Source: Enterocloster asparagiformis (GTDB lineage Bacteria > Bacillota > Clostridia > Lachnospirales > Lachnospiraceae). From it: a DNA stretch of 64,000 nt. The stretch spans positions 1-64,000 of the forward strand of contig JAGZSY010000017.1 of NCBI GenBank assembly GCA_018380885.1, given 5' to 3'. The position numbers and the translations under genes are program-made. The first letter of the stretch is position 1. Each line of letters opens with the position of its first letter. The notes below the pieces were generated by a model. That model saw only the letters and a list, made by a program, of their open reading frames with translations, was not told the DNA's origin and made no database searches. This document shows positions 44,730 to 53,520 of this stretch, in pieces.

Positions 44730-46082
44730 ATGACAAACGATATGACCACCGGGAACCCGGTGAAGCTGATTATCTATTTTATGATCCCCACCTGCCTTGG
44801 AAATATTTTCCAGCAGTTTTACAACCTGGCGGACTCCATTGTGGCGGGACGGTTTATCGGGGTCAACGCCCTGGCGGCTATCGGGAGCACCAGTTCCCTG
44901 ATTTTTCTGGTGATCGGATGGCTCAACGGGCTGACCAGCGGGTTTTCCATCCTGGTAGCCCAGCACTTCGGGGCGAGGAAGTTCGACCGGATGCGGCATT
45001 ACATCGCCATGTCCATTTTGCTCTGCGTGGTGTTTGTGGTGGTGATGACGGCGTCTCTGGAGTATTTCAATTACCCCATCCTGCGCCTGATGAACGCGCC
45101 TGACGAGATCATCGGGGACGTGGGCGCCTACATGGCGGTGATCTACGCCGGCCTGGCGGTGACGGCCGCCTACAACGCGCTGGCCGCGGTGCTGCGGGCT
45201 CTGGGCGACGGCAAGTCTCCCCTGTATTTCCTGATCGTCTCCGGCGTGCTGAACGTGATTCTGGACGTGGTGTTGATCGTGTATTTCCACATGGGCGTGG
45301 TGGGCTGCGGCTACGCAACGGTGATCGCCCAGGCGGTATCCGCGCTTCTGTGCCTGATTTATATCATCCGCAAGTTTGACATCCTGCGTCTTAGCAGGGC
45401 TGATTTTAAGCCCGATATGCGCGCGGTGAGCCAACTGTTGGGCATGGGGATTCCCATGGGCCTGCAGTTTTCCATCACGGCCGTGGGCACCATTATCGTG
45501 CAGGGCGCGGTCAACGCCTTCGGCGCGGTTTATATCGCCGGCTTTTCCGCCGCAGGCAAGATCCAGAGCATGGTCAACACCGTGTTTGTGTCCTTCGGCG
45601 CCACCATCGCCACCTACGTGGGCCAGAACCGGGGCGCGGGCAATGTGGAGCGGGTGCACCAGGGCGTGAAGGCCACGCAGGTTATGGTGCTGGTGTGGAG
45701 CGCGGTGATGATCGCGGCGATCCATTTCACAGGACCGTATCTGGTAAGGATTTTTGTGGACGGCTCCCAGACCGACGTGCTGGGCGCTTCTATGGTTTAT
45801 TTTAAAACGGTAGCATGGTGTTATCCGTTTTTGGGCAGTATTTTCTTATACAGGAACGCGCTGCAGGGACTGGGTTACGGCCTGGTGCCCATGTTAGGCG
45901 GCCTCTTTGAGCTGGCGGCGCGGTTCGCCGTGGTGGCGGCCGTGGTCAAGCCCTTTGGGTACGTGGGCGTGTGCTTTGCGGACCCGGCGGCCTGGCTGGC
46001 GGCGCTGATTCCCATTGTGCCTTACTATTTTTACCGCATGAAGAAATACCGTCTGAGGTCAAAACGGCGCCCGGCGCTGTGA
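44730..46082 (+). CDS. MATE-family efflux transporter
   Basis: A 450-residue membrane protein with twelve predicted helices in two similar halves. The family start reads GNPVKLIIYFMIPTCLGNIFQQ, given in part (about 7-25). It exports drugs or metabolites with Na+ or H+. The ATG at 44730 has no strong site; the leader begins with the palindromic promoter at 44602. Another MATE lies 900 bp downstream. Confidence 0.92.
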   Translation: MTNDMTTGNPVKLIIYFMIPTCLGNIFQQFYNLADSIVAGRFIGVNALAAIGSTSSLIFLVIGWLNGLTSGFSILVAQHFGARKFDRMRHYIAMSILLCVVFVVVMTASLEYFNYPILRLMNAPDEIIGDVGAYMAVIYAGLAVTAAYNALAAVLRALGDGKSPLYFLIVSGVLNVILDVVLIVYFHMGVVGCGYATVIAQAVSALLCLIYIIRKFDILRLSRADFKPDMRAVSQLLGMGIPMGLQFSITAVGTIIVQGAVNAFGAVYIAGFSAAGKIQSMVNTVFVSFGATIATYVGQNRGAGNVERVHQGVKATQVMVLVWSAVMIAAIHFTGPYLVRIFVDGSQTDVLGASMVYFKTVAWCYPFLGSIFLYRNALQGLGYGLVPMLGGLFELAARFAVVAAVVKPFGYVGVCFADPAAWLAALIPIVPYYFYRMKKYRLRSKRRPAL

Positions 46083-46169
46083 CGGCCGGAGGGCGTTGCC
46101 AAACGCCGGGCAGAATTTATCCCGGAGCAGAGAGCTTTATACAACACAGAGAGAAGAAAGGAACAGACA

Positions 46170-46961
46170 ATGGCAGATTTTAAATCACTGAAAAACCCGG
46201 ACCTGATTCAGGCATTCCACCTGGTACAGTATGACCCCACCCCGGAGCGCCAGGGGGAGTTTATGCAGGAGGTTGTGAAGGCGCGCTACCTGGCGGCGGC
46301 TTCCTTCAACCCTGAGCCCGAGGTGGACGAGGAGGGCAACTTGAAATTCAGCGAGGATGCGACCATCTCGTTCCCGGACATCCACAACGACAAGGGCGAG
46401 AAATTTTTCCCCGCCTTCACGGATTGGAAGTCCATGCAGAAGTGGGAGCTGAAGGAAGGCCAGCACGTGGTTGGCATGACCTTTGACGATTACGCCGGCA
46501 TGGTGCTCCAGGACAAGGAGGCCTCCGGCTTTGTGATCAATCCCTTTGGGGAGAACATCCGCATCGAGCGCCAGGTGATCGCCGCCCTCAAGCAGCAGCA
46601 GGCCGCCTACATGAAGCGCCAGCAGCTGACCTATGAGCGGAACCACCCGGAGCAGGCGGCTTCCAATGCGCCCATGGAGTTCCACGAGCTCTCCAGCTAT
46701 CCGGAGAAGATGCTGGAGGAGATCGTTGAGTTCTTAAAGCAGCAGCCGGTGAAAAAGGCGTATATGCAGGGCGTCATCCAGGGAGACCGCAAGGGCTGTA
46801 TGTTCGTCCTGGAGCACCAGGGCAAGGAGGATGCGATTTTCGGCGGTATCGCCCGCATCGCGCAGCCCTACATGCAGGGCATGTACCTGTACATGGCGAC
46901 GCCGGTTTCCGATCTGGGCAGAAAGGCCATCGAGGGTCTGGAGCCGTTCTACGAGCTGTAA
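46170..46961 (+). CDS. SseB-family protein
   Basis: A 263-residue soluble protein. The first half has the SseB N-terminal pattern (YLAAASFNPEPEVDEEGNL, in part, near 34-50; FPAFTDWKSMQKW near 83). The second half, starting after a helical Gln/Lys stretch, has the SseB C-terminal domain (KKAYMQGVIQGD, near 193). The E. coli protein is linked to serine sensitivity, with no agreed biochemical role. ATG 46170 follows GAAAGGAAC. It lies between two MATE transporters in the same direction. Confidence 0.8.
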   Translation: MADFKSLKNPDLIQAFHLVQYDPTPERQGEFMQEVVKARYLAAASFNPEPEVDEEGNLKFSEDATISFPDIHNDKGEKFFPAFTDWKSMQKWELKEGQHVVGMTFDDYAGMVLQDKEASGFVINPFGENIRIERQVIAALKQQQAAYMKRQQLTYERNHPEQAASNAPMEFHELSSYPEKMLEEIVEFLKQQPVKKAYMQGVIQGDRKGCMFVLEHQGKEDAIFGGIARIAQPYMQGMYLYMATPVSDLGRKAIEGLEPFYEL

Positions 46962-46979
46962 GGCGGAGAAACACAAGAG

Positions 46980-48386
46980 ATGGAAGAGAATAAACTGGCA
47001 GTAAAGCCCCTGGGCCTTCTGATGCTGGAGCTGTCGATCCCGGCTATTATCGCGCAGCTTGTGAGCATCATCTACAACATGGTGGACCGGATTTTTATCG
47101 GCCGCATCGAGAACGGCACCAGCGCCATGGCGGCCCTCAGCGTTTCCCTGCCCGTCATCACCCTGATCACGGCGGTGACGCGGCTTCTGGGCATCGGGGG
47201 AGCGCCGCTGTGCGCCATCAAAATGGGACAGAAAAACCAGAAAGGGGCGGAGGAGATCCTGGGTACCAGCTTCTCGGCCCTGATCGCGGCGGGGGTTATA
47301 ATGACCGCCGCGATTCTTTTGTTCCACGAGCCGCTTCTGGCGATGTTCGGCGCGGATGAAAATACCCTGGGTATGGCCGCGGAGTACATCACGGTGTACT
47401 CTCTGGGCACGGTGTTCGTGATGATTGCGCTGGGGATGAACTCCTATATCACCACCCAGGGATTCGCCGGCATCGGCATGTGCACTGTGCTGATCGGGGC
47501 TGTTTTAAATATTTTTCTGGATGCGCTGTTTATCAATGTGTTTCACATGGGCGTCAGGGGCGCGGCCATCGCCACGGTGATCGGCCAGGGCGTGTCCGCA
47601 ATCTGGGCCCTGCAATTTTTATTCAGCGACAAGAGCATTTTAAAGATACGCAAAAAGTACCTGAAAATACGCTGGAAGGTGCTGCTGCCCATCATGGCCC
47701 TGGGGGTCTCGCCCTTTACCATGAGCGCCACGGAGGGGCTGGTGCAGATTTCCTTTAACAACCAGCTGCTAAAATACGGCGGGACCATGGCGGTCAGCAC
47801 CATCGCGGTGCTGTTCAGCCTCTGGCAGTTCGTGACGCTGCCCGTGCAGGGCATCTGCCAGGGCGCCCAGCCCATTCTCAGCTACAACTACGGCGCGGGG
47901 AACTACAAGCGGGTGCGGGGCAGCTTCAAGCTGAGCATCGCGCTCTGTTTGAGCTACACTGTGCTCATGTCCGTGGTTTTTATGATGATCCCCCGGGGGT
48001 TTTCACAGATTTTTACCGAGGATGAGAAGCTGCTGCGGCTCTGCGCCTGGGCGCTGCCGCTGTACGTGATCGGCGGAACCACCTTCGGGGCGCAGATTTG
48101 CTGCCAGCAGTCCTTCATGGCGCTGGGACAGGCGAAAATATCGCTGATCCTGGCCTGCCTGCGAAAAATCATCCTGCTGGTGCCGCTGATCTATATTATG
48201 CCTGCGCTGCTGGGCGGCCTGGAGTGGGCGGCCGGTCTGGCGGCCCCGGTGGCGGACCTGGTCAGGCAGCCCGGGCCTGTGGCCGCCATCTTCCTGGCAG
48301 AGTCCGTCTCGGACGTCCTGGCGGCCCTCAGCACCTCCGTTGTATTCGCGCGATTTTACAGAAAAAGGCTTGCGGACCGCCCGTAG
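46980..48386 (+). CDS. MATE-family efflux transporter (second copy)
   Basis: A 468-residue, twelve-helix MATE protein, only distantly similar to the one at 44730. The N-terminal LELSIPAIIAQLVSIIYNM is typical of the MepA-like group. It follows the SseB gene by 18 bp. Its last codons (KRLADRP) and stop lie inside the first arm and loop of a terminator hairpin, so the hairpin's sequence is constrained by coding. A structured DNA array follows. Confidence 0.92.
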   Translation: MEENKLAVKPLGLLMLELSIPAIIAQLVSIIYNMVDRIFIGRIENGTSAMAALSVSLPVITLITAVTRLLGIGGAPLCAIKMGQKNQKGAEEILGTSFSALIAAGVIMTAAILLFHEPLLAMFGADENTLGMAAEYITVYSLGTVFVMIALGMNSYITTQGFAGIGMCTVLIGAVLNIFLDALFINVFHMGVRGAAIATVIGQGVSAIWALQFLFSDKSILKIRKKYLKIRWKVLLPIMALGVSPFTMSATEGLVQISFNNQLLKYGGTMAVSTIAVLFSLWQFVTLPVQGICQGAQPILSYNYGAGNYKRVRGSFKLSIALCLSYTVLMSVVFMMIPRGFSQIFTEDEKLLRLCAWALPLYVIGGTTFGAQICCQQSFMALGQAKISLILACLRKIILLVPLIYIMPALLGGLEWAAGLAAPVADLVRQPGPVAAIFLAESVSDVLAALSTSVVFARFYRKRLADRP

Positions 48387-48401
48387 CGGCCTGCAAGCCT
48401 T
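48365..48401 (+). terminator. First copy of the 37-bp terminator hairpin
   Basis: AAGGCTTGC and GCAAGCCTT arms with an inner CCGC/GCGG stem. The downstream T-run is missing (CCTTCAGAG), so it may not terminate well by itself. It overlaps the end of the MATE gene. Confidence 0.65.
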
Positions 48402-48620
48402 CAGAGTGTCGACCTTTGTCGACACTCTGTGAAATTCATGGCTGCGCCATAAATTTCAGCTCCGTAAGGACGAAATGCCGATTTCCTCGTACAAGGGCCT
48501 TCAGCCCCTAGAAATCGGCATTTCCACACTACGGCGGAAGTGAATTCCGCCTGCGTGAATTTAGTTCGAGGACGCTGTCCTCGAGCTCCTGCTTCAACAG
48601 TTCGACTTTTTCAATATCCG
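48402..48620. repeat. Array of nested hairpins between two terminator copies
   Basis: H1: 48402-48413 with 48418-48429, perfect 12 bp. H2: TGAAATT (48430-48436) with AATTTCA (48452-48458), inner ATGGC/GCCAT. H3: GAAATGCCGATTTC (48472-48485) with GAAATCGGCATTTC (48511-48524), perfect 14 bp, with outer CCGTA/TACGG. H4: GGCGGAA/TTCCGCC (48533-48551). H5: TCGAGGAC/GTCCTCGA (48566-48584). More than half of the 219 bases are in perfect stems. No frame with a ribosome site is present. Confidence 0.8.
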
Positions 48621-48657
48621 AAGGCTTGCAGACCGCCCGTAGCGGCCTGCAAGCCTT
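48621..48657 (+). terminator. Second copy of the 37-bp terminator hairpin, with T-run
   Basis: Differs from the copy at 48365 by one base; period 256 bp. The stem AAGGCTTGCAG/CTGCAAGCCTT with inner CCGC/GCGG is followed by a T-run (CCTTTTG), so this copy should terminate. Confidence 0.85.
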
Positions 48658-48748
48658 TTGTGATCGTCTGACTGTCCGCCGGCCTTAGGGCGGCGCGGAT
48701 TTAATTGAATGCAATGGGCCGCTGTCGCAGCCTGCGGGCGATTGCTGA

Positions 48749-48979
48749 TCAGCGCTCATCCATGCTGCCGCAGAGAATCTTCACGAATTTGGCCATCAGG
48801 GGGATATAGGTGGCGATGAACACGGCCGCGGCCAGGGCGAATACCGGTTTCTTCTTCTCTCCGGGCAGGGACAGCCCTAAACAGATTCCCAGGGAGAGCA
48901 GGCAGAGCTTCAGGGCTGCGATCACCTTCCAGTCGGACTCCCGGATGTACTGGTTGGCGTAATCGAAAAACTTTTTCAT
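48749..48979 (-). CDS. Small membrane protein of unknown function
   Basis: A 76-residue protein: MKKFFDYANQYIRESDW, then two hydrophobic helices (about 18-36 and 45-65) with a short KKK loop. Similar small proteins are common in Lachnospiraceae and are often misnamed as phosphate-transport permeases. A longer frame extends upstream, but ATG 48979 lies seven bases after AGGAGG and is the clear start. A long inverted repeat lies just upstream. Confidence 0.8.
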   Translation of the reverse strand: MKKFFDYANQYIRESDWKVIAALKLCLLSLGICLGLSLPGEKKKPVFALAAAVFIATYIPLMAKFVKILCGSMDER

Positions 48980-48993
48980 TGCAACACCTCCTA

Positions 48994-49056
48994 GTGTCTG
49001 GTACGATGGTGGCATGGACTGGTTGTTACCTTTATTGTACCATATATACCAGACAC
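48994..49056 (-). promoter_or_regulatory. Long-spaced inverted repeat before the small membrane protein gene
   Basis: GTGTCTGGTA (48994-49003) and TACCAGACAC (49047-49056) are perfect 10-bp arms 43 bp apart. A TACAAT -10-like box lies inside (minus strand). It could be a pair of half-sites, a DNA loop, or an mRNA stem around the promoter. Confidence 0.5.
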
Positions 49057-49095
49057 GTGGAAGCCCTGACGGACAATTCACCTGCGCGGATTGCC

Positions 49096-49917
49096 CTACG
49101 CCACGGGCGCGTTTACCAGATCGTCCAGGGACTTGAAGGTGTAGCCCATCTCCTCGTACTTGGTCAGAAGCTCATCCAGGATGGCCGCGTTGGTGGAGGA
49201 GGTGCTGTGCAGCAGGATGACGGCGCCCGGGTGGATGCGGCCGATCAGCTTCTTGAAGGCCTCCTCCTTGGTGGGCTGCTGGTCCTGGATCCAGTCCACG
49301 TAGGCCAGACTCCAGAAAAAGGTCTTGTAGCCCATCTCATTGGCCATCTTCAGGTTGCTCTCGCTGTATTTGCCCTGGGGCGGCCGGTAATACTTCTTCA
49401 TGGGCTGGCCGGTGGTCTGCTGGTAGAGGGCTTCCAGATCGTTGAGCTCCTTGGCAAAGGCCTCCTTGGTGGAGATTTTCGACATATCGGGGTGGTGGTT
49501 GGTGTGGTTGGCCACGGTATGCCCCTCGGCCACCATGCGCTTCACCAGGTCCGGGCTGGTGTTGATATAGTTGCCGACCACGAAAAATGTGGCGGGCGCG
49601 CTGTGTTTTTTCAGCGCGTCCAGAATGGGGGCTGTGTTGCCGTTCTCATAGCCCGCGTCAAAGGTCAGGTACAGCACCTTGTCGCCGGTATCCTGGACAT
49701 AGTAGGCGCCGAACTGTTTTAAGTAGTCTGCGGTGGCGTTGCCCACGGGGGGCTGGCCCTCCTGGGGGAAGCTCAATCCCCAGTTGCCCTCCGCGGAGGC
49801 GGACACCGCCTTCTCTCTGCGGGACTGCACGAATTTGCCTGCGCCTGCGCCCACGAAAAAGGCCATGGTAAAGATGAGCAGCGTGCCCGCCAGATGTTTT
49901 AAATGTTTACGTTTCAT
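49096..49917 (-). CDS. Polysaccharide deacetylase, PdaA-like
   Basis: A protein of about 273 residues with a signal anchor (about 5-27) and a deacetylase domain. The catalytic motif TFDAGYENG carries one Asp where most deacetylases have Asp-Asp, as in the PdaA group. ANHTNHHPDMSK gives the metal His ligands, and YRPPQGKYS and HPGAVILLHS the other motifs. PdaA removes the N-acetyl group on the way to muramic delta-lactam in spore cortex. The ATG at 49917 follows GGTGA; a GTG at 49929 is an alternative. Confidence 0.85.
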   Translation of the reverse strand: MKRKHLKHLAGTLLIFTMAFFVGAGAGKFVQSRREKAVSASAEGNWGLSFPQEGQPPVGNATADYLKQFGAYYVQDTGDKVLYLTFDAGYENGNTAPILDALKKHSAPATFFVVGNYINTSPDLVKRMVAEGHTVANHTNHHPDMSKISTKEAFAKELNDLEALYQQTTGQPMKKYYRPPQGKYSESNLKMANEMGYKTFFWSLAYVDWIQDQQPTKEEAFKKLIGRIHPGAVILLHSTSSTNAAILDELLTKYEEMGYTFKSLDDLVNAPVA

Positions 49918-50035
49918 ATGGATAGTCACCGGAGTGGTTTTAGTTTAAGTATATTGGGCGCCGGGGTTAATTATGCGCCGGATGGGCGGGGAAACGGCCG
50001 CTGCTTGTGCGGGGAGTAAAAAGGAGGGTGGAGGA

Positions 50036-50482
50036 ATGGATATAAGGGAGATTGTCACCGATAAGAAACGCTTTCTGGATTTGCTGTTGCTGGGGGACGA
50101 GCAGGAGGATATGATCGACCGCTATTTGGACAGAGGGCAGCTGTTCGCGCTGTACGACGAGGGGACGCTGCGTGGGATCTGCGTGTTGACCCGGGAAGGG
50201 CCGGAGGTATTTGAGATCAAAAACTTATCCGTATACGAGCAATATCAGCGTATGGGCTATGGGCGGGCTTTGATCGAGTATGCGGCCGGACGCTGCCGCG
50301 GCGAGGGAAAGACCTTGCTGGTGGGAACCGGGGACAGCCCCGGCACCCTGCCGTTTTACCGCCGCTGCGGATTCGTGTTCTCCCACGTGGTTGAAAATTT
50401 CTTTACCGACAACTACGACCACCCCATTTGGGACGGCGGAGCGTTGCTGCGGGATATGATTTACCTGAAACGGGAATTATAG
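50036..50482 (+). CDS. GNAT-family acetyltransferase
   Basis: A 148-residue protein of the GNAT fold: KNLSVYEQYQRMGYGRALIEYA (given in part, about 63-82) holds the acetyl-CoA loop QRMGYGRA, and LPFYRRCGF (near 110) the C-terminal strand. ATG 50036 lies behind GGAGGGTGGAGG; an upstream ATG gives a longer, poorly supported start. The substrate is unknown. The SRAP gene begins 33 bp later. Confidence 0.85.
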   Translation: MDIREIVTDKKRFLDLLLLGDEQEDMIDRYLDRGQLFALYDEGTLRGICVLTREGPEVFEIKNLSVYEQYQRMGYGRALIEYAAGRCRGEGKTLLVGTGDSPGTLPFYRRCGFVFSHVVENFFTDNYDHPIWDGGALLRDMIYLKREL

Positions 50483-50514
50483 AGGGAAAAGAGTGTGTGA
50501 AGGAGGAATTGCTC

Positions 50515-51111
50515 ATGTGCTGCAGATTCTGTATCGACCAGGAGATGTGGAGGGAATTGAAACAACTGTTGGGCGAGATGGACCGGATGTTTTCCGGCTG
50601 GAAATGGAACCGCGGAGGCCAGGATATCCGCCCCACGGACCAGGCGCCGGTGATTGCGGCCGGTCCGGACGGTGAGCTGGAGCCGCGGCTGCTGCGCTGG
50701 GGACTGCCGGATTCCTACCACAAGAGCACGGTGATCAACGCCCGGGCTGAGACCGCCCTGGAGAAGCGGATGTTCAGGGACAGCGTGGCCACCAGACGCC
50801 TGGTGGTTCCGGCGGCCAGGTTCTACGAGTGGGACCGCGGCAAACAGAAGGTGACCTTTTACCGCAAGGGCCTTCCGGCCTTATATATGGCGGGCTTCTA
50901 CAGCCCGGGCGAGGACGGGTGGAATTTCTGCATTCTCACCACCGGGGCCAACGACTCCATGGCCAAGGTCCACGACCGCATGCCCCTGATCATAGAGCGG
51001 GAGCAGATAAGGGAGTGGATTCTGGACGGGGAGCGCACCGCCCGGTTTTTGGCGTCCTGCCCGCCGCAGCTGGACCGGGATATGGACTATGAGCAGCTCT
51101 CGCTGTTCTGA
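50515..51111 (+). CDS. SRAP / HMCES-type abasic-site protein
   Basis: A 198-residue SOS-response-associated peptidase-family protein (YedK/HMCES). Cys2, which binds abasic sites in single-stranded DNA after Met removal, is next to the start. The active-site partners are Asn75 (VINARAE), Glu105 (FYEW) and His153 (VHDRMP). This supports ATG 50515, eight bases after AGGAGG; an upstream start would bury Cys2. It protects abasic sites in DNA and may join the other repair genes of the window. Confidence 0.92.
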   Translation: MCCRFCIDQEMWRELKQLLGEMDRMFSGWKWNRGGQDIRPTDQAPVIAAGPDGELEPRLLRWGLPDSYHKSTVINARAETALEKRMFRDSVATRRLVVPAARFYEWDRGKQKVTFYRKGLPALYMAGFYSPGEDGWNFCILTTGANDSMAKVHDRMPLIIEREQIREWILDGERTARFLASCPPQLDRDMDYEQLSLF

Positions 51112-51120
51112 GGCGAGCGA

Positions 51121-51552
51121 TTATTGACTTTCCAGATTTTTACAGATTCTTTCCAAGCTTTGGCAGAGCTGTTCCATCTCCTGGCTGTCAAACCCCTTCC
51201 AGATCCGCTCGTCCAACGCCGCCAGAATCTCCTGCACCTTGTGGGCCTCCTCCACCCCGGATTCGGTCAGGCAGACCAGGAAGGAGCGCCGGTTGCCCGG
51301 GTCCCGGCGGCGCTCCAGAAATCCCGCCTCCTCCAGACGGTCCAGGGAGCGGGACATGGTGGTAACGTCCACGTGGCAGCGGTCGGCCAGCTCCTTCTGG
51401 GTGATGTGGTCCGCGGTGAGCAGGGACTCCAGGATGCGCACATGTCCCTGCCCTAACGGCAGACCGATCTCCGCGAAATAGGGCTGCAGGACCGATTTGC
51501 GCGCCCGTTCCGCGCGGATCAGCATTTTCCGTATCTCTTTTTTCTCAATCAT
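51121..51552 (-). CDS. MarR-family regulator of the ABC exporter
   Basis: A 143-residue MarR protein with winged helix (ITQKELADRCHVDVTTMSRS, about 52-71; wing RRRDPGNRRSFLVCLTESG). It sits downstream of the two exporter genes on the same strand, about 110 bp after the second stop, and may be cotranscribed or separate. It is the likely regulator of the exporter promoter, which holds two palindromes. The ATG has GGAAAGGAAG upstream. Confidence 0.88.
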   Translation of the reverse strand: MIEKKEIRKMLIRAERARKSVLQPYFAEIGLPLGQGHVRILESLLTADHITQKELADRCHVDVTTMSRSLDRLEEAGFLERRRDPGNRRSFLVCLTESGVEEAHKVQEILAALDERIWKGFDSQEMEQLCQSLERICKNLESQ

Positions 51553-51660
51553 TCTGATACTTCCTTTCCGTTTGCACAGCCGGCAGAGCGGCCGCGGCCC
51601 GGCGGGGACCGGCTCCCGCGGGACCTGGCCGGGCGCTCATATTATACCACAACCGCCCTT

Positions 51661-53520
51661 TTATTCCAACTCAAACTGTCCGGTGTAAAGCTTGTAATAC
51701 CGCCCCTGCTGTTCCAGCAGCTCCTCGTGGCTGCCGCGCTCGATGATGGAGCCCTTCTCCAGCACCATGATGGCTTTGGAGCCGCGCACTGTGGACAGGC
51801 GGTGGGCGATGACGAACACCGTGCGGCCGTCCATCAGCGCGTCCATACCCTTCTCGATCAGCTTTTCCGTCCGCGTGTCGATGGAGCTGGTGGCCTCGTC
51901 CAGGATCAGCACCGGCGGGCGGGAGATGGCTGCCCGGGCGATGGCCAGAAGCTGGCGCTGGCCCTGGGACAGGTTGCCGCCGTCGCTGTGCAGCACCGTG
52001 TTGTAGCCGTCGGGCAGACGGCGGATGAAGGAGTGGGCGTTGGCCACCTTGGCCGCGGCCCGCACATCCTCGTCGGTGGCGTCCAGGCGTCCGTAGCGGA
52101 TATTGTCCGCAATGGTGCCGGTGAACAGGTGGGTGTCCTGGATGACCACGGAGAGGGAGCGGCGCAGGTCGTCCTTGCGGATGTCCCGGATGTCGATGCC
52201 GTCGTAGGTGATGCGGCCCTTGCCGATCTCGTAAAAGCGGTTGATCAGGTTGATGATCGTGGTCTTGCCCGCGCCGGTGGAGCCCACAAAGGCGATCTTC
52301 TGGCCGGGCTTGGCGTAGAGGCTGATGTCCTTTAGCACCGCTGTCTCCGGCGTGTAGCCGAACACCACGTGGTCGAACCGCACGTCGCCCTTCAGCGGAA
52401 CCAGGGTGAAGCCGCCGTCCGCGGAGGGCACCTTCCAGGCGTGCCCGGAGCTGTAGCCGCTGCACTCCGTCAGGGTGCCGTCGTCATTTTCCCGGACATT
52501 GCACAGGGTCACGCGGCCCTCGTCCACCTCAGGCTGTTCGTTCATCATCTCAAAGATGCGCTCCGCGCCGGACAGGGCGGCCAGCAGGAAGTTGATCTGC
52601 TGGGTGAACTGGTTCATGGGCATGGCGCTCTGGCGCACGTACACCAGGTAGGAGGCCACGGTGCCCAGGTCCGTCAGGCCGGCCATGGCGAAGAGGCCGC
52701 CCACGCAGGCTGAAACCGCGTAGTTGACGTAGGAGAGGGACACGATGGTGGGGATGGTCATGCCGGAGTAGGTCAGCGCCTTGGTGGACGCTATCCGGTA
52801 CTCCTCGTTGCGGCGGCAGAATTCCTCGAAATCCTGGGGCTCGTGGTTGAACACCTTCTCCACCTTCTGCCCGGCCACCATCTCCTCCACGAAGCCGTTG
52901 ATGCTGCCCAGGTATTTCTGCTGCTGCGTAAAGTATTTCCGGCTGCGCCGGCCGTTGAAGCGGATAAATGCCATCATAAAGCCCAGGAAGAGAAAGACGA
53001 TCATGGACAGCCGCCAGTCCAGCACCACCAGCATGATCAGGGTTCCGGTGATGGTGATGAAGCTCTGGATCAGCATGGTAAAGCTTCCGTTTAACGCCTC
53101 GGTGATGGTATCCACGTCGTTGGTGAAGCGGCTCATCAGCTCTCCGTGGGTGTGGGTGTCGAAATAGTTTAAGGGAAGGCGCTGGGCGTGAGTGAACAGG
53201 TCCAGGCGTATCTCGCTGACCACCTTCTGGGTGACCCGGACCATCAGCTGGTTGTAGCCGTAGCAGGCCAGGGCCCCGGTCAGGTAGAGGGCGGCCATAA
53301 GCATCACCATCCGGGCCAGGCCCGCCAGGTCCCCGGGTATGATGTAGGTGTTGATCACCGGCTTTAGGAGATAGGTTCCGGTAATGTTTGCCCCTGCGCT
53401 GACAGCCACCATGACAGCGATGACCGCCATGGTCCACCGGTGGCGGCCAAGGTAACGCAGCATCTGCGCCACTGTTTTCCGGGTGTCCTTGGGCCGGCTG
53501 AAATTTGTTGTTCTTGGCAT
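51661..53520 (-). CDS. ABC exporter half, consensus nucleotide-binding site
   Basis: A 619-residue protein: six membrane helices (about 30-310) then an ATPase. Walker A GSTGAGKTT, signature LSQGQRQLLAIARA, Walker B LILDEATSSID with the catalytic Glu, and H-loop VIAHRLST are consensus. An insertion between the membrane and ATPase domains (about 340-395) is unusual. Its start overlaps the stop of the partner gene by one base (TAATG). Together they form a heterodimeric exporter of the BmrCD/LmrCD type. Confidence 0.93.
   Translation of the reverse strand: MPRTTNFSRPKDTRKTVAQMLRYLGRHRWTMAVIAVMVAVSAGANITGTYLLKPVINTYIIPGDLAGLARMVMLMAALYLTGALACYGYNQLMVRVTQKVVSEIRLDLFTHAQRLPLNYFDTHTHGELMSRFTNDVDTITEALNGSFTMLIQSFITITGTLIMLVVLDWRLSMIVFLFLGFMMAFIRFNGRRSRKYFTQQQKYLGSINGFVEEMVAGQKVEKVFNHEPQDFEEFCRRNEEYRIASTKALTYSGMTIPTIVSLSYVNYAVSACVGGLFAMAGLTDLGTVASYLVYVRQSAMPMNQFTQQINFLLAALSGAERIFEMMNEQPEVDEGRVTLCNVRENDDGTLTECSGYSSGHAWKVPSADGGFTLVPLKGDVRFDHVVFGYTPETAVLKDISLYAKPGQKIAFVGSTGAGKTTIINLINRFYEIGKGRITYDGIDIRDIRKDDLRRSLSVVIQDTHLFTGTIADNIRYGRLDATDEDVRAAAKVANAHSFIRRLPDGYNTVLHSDGGNLSQGQRQLLAIARAAISRPPVLILDEATSSIDTRTEKLIEKGMDALMDGRTVFVIAHRLSTVRGSKAIMVLEKGSIIERGSHEELLEQQGRYYKLYTGQFELE

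Noticed and set aside
44715..45725. Open frame of 336 codons on the minus strand
   Set aside because: It covers the MATE gene in antisense and is His/Gln-rich; no start signal.
48402..48620. tRNA or rRNA fragment
   Set aside because: The hairpins are perfect palindromes with short loops and lack cloverleaf or rRNA landmarks.
52550..53437. Open frame of 295 codons on the minus strand
   Set aside because: Same strand as the ABC exporter but another frame, Gly/His/Arg-rich and without motifs; the exporter frame is certain.
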